Below, piece after piece: positions 62,386-64,000 of a DNA stretch of 64,000 nt (positions within the stretch are counted from its first letter, which is position 1; the number at the start of each line of letters is the position of its first letter). The DNA is taken from contig NZ_CP139960.1 of the NCBI RefSeq assembly GCF_034424215.1, positions 1,178,001 through 1,242,000 of the forward strand. Direction: 5' to 3'. The position numbers were made by a program, and so were the translations under genes. The notes below the pieces were generated by a model. The model worked only from the letters and a program-made list of their open reading frames with translations. It was not told the DNA's origin and made no database searches. Source of the DNA: Niabella yanshanensis (GTDB lineage: Bacteria > Bacteroidota > Bacteroidia > Chitinophagales > Chitinophagaceae).

Positions 62386-63453
62386 ATGATCATAGGGAAA
62401 AAACATTACTGGCTCCTGCAGTTATTCGGATGGGGGTGCTTCTTTTTATGGCACATATTCGGAGCCTGGTCCTTTGACAAAATGAGCGTTCCGGAAGAAA
62501 GGCTTTTAACCATTCAGCGGGCCGCGGGATTCAGCATTTTGGGTCTGCTTATGACCCATGGCCTCCGGATCGTATTATTAAAATTGAAAGTATTATCTAA
62601 AAAGGCGTCTACCCAGATATGGATATTTCTGGCCCTTACCCTGCTAACCTCGTGCGTAGCAGGTATTGTAGAAATGATTGTTTACAAATCTCTTGGCCTG
62701 CTAAGCAAGGGTGAGATTTTGATTACCAATAAGTCACTCATTCTTATATTTTTAAATAATTCACTCGCCTGGTTTTCCTATTTTATTATCTGGAGTGCTG
62801 TATACTTTATTTATCATTACGTTAGTGCGGCGCAGCGGGAGCAGATAGACAACCTGAAATTGAAATCGCATATAAAAGAGCTCGAACTCAAAACCATAAA
62901 AACGCACATCAACCCGCACTTTATTTTTAACGCATTGAATGGCATACGGGCCATGGTAGATGAAAATCCTCAAAGGGCCCGTACAGCCATCACAGAATTA
63001 AGTAATATATTACGCAGTAGCATCAATATCGATAAATCAGAAACGGTTCCACTTACCGAGGAGCTGAATATCATAAAAGATTATCTTGCACTGGAGCAAA
63101 TGAGATTTGAAGACCGGCTAATTATACAATATGACATTGAGGACAAAACTACCAACCAGCCGGTACCTCCCATGATGTTGCAAATGCTGGTTGAAAACGC
63201 CATAAAACATGGCATTAGCCATGAAATTAACGGGGGGTTAGTAAAGCTGAGCGCCTCTGTAGTAGATAATCTACTAGACTTAAGGGTTGAAAATACGGGA
63301 CAATTAAAAGAACGGCAGGAAGGCGGTGGCTTCGGCATAATGAGCATTCAGGAAAGGCTTAAGCTGATGTACGGGAACAATGCCCTGTTTGAAATCAGGC
63401 AATCATCTTCCAATACAGTAACAGCTATTTTAAAGCTTCCGGTTACCTTGTAA
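62386..63453 (+). CDS. LytS/YehU-type sensor histidine kinase
   Basis: The 355-residue protein has four membrane helices in the first 140 residues (about 10-30, 45-65, 78-100 and 115-140) and a short coiled coil (about 145-165). The His_kinase domain has LKTIKTHINPHFIFNALNGI (phosphorylated His in the HPHF motif) at about 172. The ATPase part has LVENAIKHGISHEING (N box) and GGGFGIMSIQERLKLMYG (G box). Its LytTR response regulator starts 13 bp downstream. Regulated genes are not in view. Confidence 0.93.
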   Translation: MIIGKKHYWLLQLFGWGCFFLWHIFGAWSFDKMSVPEERLLTIQRAAGFSILGLLMTHGLRIVLLKLKVLSKKASTQIWIFLALTLLTSCVAGIVEMIVYKSLGLLSKGEILITNKSLILIFLNNSLAWFSYFIIWSAVYFIYHYVSAAQREQIDNLKLKSHIKELELKTIKTHINPHFIFNALNGIRAMVDENPQRARTAITELSNILRSSINIDKSETVPLTEELNIIKDYLALEQMRFEDRLIIQYDIEDKTTNQPVPPMMLQMLVENAIKHGISHEINGGLVKLSASVVDNLLDLRVENTGQLKERQEGGGFGIMSIQERLKLMYGNNALFEIRQSSSNTVTAILKLPVTL

Positions 63454-63465
63454 AATATACGATAA

Positions 63466-64000
63466 ATGAGAACAATTATTATTGATGATGAAAGGCTTGC
63501 ACGATCTGAGCTCAATAAAATGTTAAGATCATTCCCTGATATCGACGTGGTAGATGAAGCTTCTAACGCAGAAGAAGCTATCGAAAAAATTGCAAGTCAC
63601 CAACCTGAATTGATTTTCCTGGATATACAAATGCCTGGCAAAACAGGCTTTGAGATGCTTACAGAATTGGAATGGGTACCGAAAGTAATTTTTACAACCG
63701 CGTTTGACGAATATGCATTAAAAGCATTTGAGGTGAACGCCCTCGATTACCTGCTAAAACCCATAGACCAAAAAAGGCTGGAAGCGGCGATCAAAAAAAT
63801 CACGGTGGCAGACAGCAGGGACCATAAGCAGGAAGAAAGTTACTCCAATAACGAAATGCTCACCGAAAACAGCCAGGTGTTTGTAAAAGATGGTGACCGC
63901 TGCTGGTTTATCAAATTAAATGAAGTCCGGCTTTTTGAGAGTGTGGGCAATTATGCCAAGGTCTTTTTTGGCCTGCACAAGCCTCTTATCTTAAAGTCAC
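63466..64000 (+). CDS. LytTR family response regulator (partial)
   Basis: Reading continues past the window end, so only 178 codons are seen. It starts MRTIIIDDERLARSELNKML, with the phosphoacceptor Asp 53 in IFLDIQMPGKTGFEML and the conserved Thr and Lys in FTTAFDEYALKAF and YLLKPID. The LytTR DNA-binding domain begins near 150 (VFVKDGDRCWFIKLNEVRLF, ESVGNYAKVFF). It is the cognate regulator of the kinase 13 bp upstream and binds direct repeats in target promoters. The last part is missing. Confidence 0.93.
   Translation, partial: MRTIIIDDERLARSELNKMLRSFPDIDVVDEASNAEEAIEKIASHQPELIFLDIQMPGKTGFEMLTELEWVPKVIFTTAFDEYALKAFEVNALDYLLKPIDQKRLEAAIKKITVADSRDHKQEESYSNNEMLTENSQVFVKDGDRCWFIKLNEVRLFESVGNYAKVFFGLHKPLILKS

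Noticed and set aside
1-64000. Search for tRNA, rRNA, tmRNA and riboswitch signatures
   Set aside because: No candidate apart from rnpB was convincing by eye; a covariance-model scan would be needed to exclude weak ones.

Overview
The window looks like a chromosomal segment from a Bacteroidota bacterium, most likely of the Chitinophagaceae. The evidence is the set of lineage-typical families (DUF6266, DUF3822, DUF2027-Smr, DUF3826, HopJ-like, NamZ/DUF1343, GbsR, BlaI with M56 peptidases, the LytS/LytTR pair). Several promoters fit the Bacteroidota type (TTTG or TTG, about 19 bp, TAnnTTTG), and ribosome-binding sites are weak. I see no transposase, integrase, phage module, CRISPR array, rRNA or tRNA. 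The only structured RNA I can assign is RNase P RNA.

Layout. 0-6 kb: DUF6266 protein, a small HTH protein, a multi-PAS sensor without an ATPase domain, an isolated ArsR-type C-terminal domain, a VIT/CCC1-type transporter and a RibD-like reductase. 6.2-9.6 kb: a TetR regulator flanked by two copies of its probable operator, then thioesterase, PEBP, two DinB-fold proteins and an NTF2-like protein. 9.8-12.6 kb: a cold-adaptation cassette (lipid desaturase, DEAD-box helicase, cold-shock protein), in which the desaturase seems to start at ATA after a long leader. 12.9-18.5 kb: MaoC hydratase, SDR with a Tat-like leader, and several secreted or lipoprotein genes. 18.5-23.6 kb: rnpB, DUF2027-Smr, a 0.7-kb degenerate tandem-repeat array, amino-acid permease, polyprenyl synthase. 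23.7-28 kb: GH5 glycosidase and a GbsR-controlled membrane-protein operon. 28-30.4 kb: ECF42-type sigma factor, DGPF/YciI partner and an AhpD-like protein. 30.4-36 kb: rnr, lpxK, folate cyclo-ligase, rsmD, DUF3822. 36-47.5 kb: two MATE exporters around thiolase and methyltransferase genes, NamZ, Na+/H+ antiporter, cupin, htpG. 47.6-51.1 kb: a blaI operon with two paralogous M56 peptidases. 51.7-62.1 kb: M1 peptidase, rsmI, pssA, aminopeptidase P, deoxynucleoside kinase, trpS, L,D-transpeptidase-like protein, outer-membrane protein and dxs. The window ends inside a LytTR response regulator downstream of its histidine kinase.

Two themes go beyond ordinary gene content. First, short dispersed palindromes fill many intergenic gaps and have entered functional genes: one lies inside rnpB as an extra hairpin, and one lies in frame in the trpS N-terminus, adding the peptide LPAGRQ. 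Second, at least four intergenic gaps hold decayed gene pieces: an Uma2 5' end, a MscS-like 5' end with frameshifts, a probable MeaB 3' end, and an unidentified 3' end after rsmD. The best regulatory readings are the TetR operator pair, the GbsR palindrome on a promoter, and the BlaI operator that contains the -7 element of its own promoter. I did not find a convincing new defence or mobile system.
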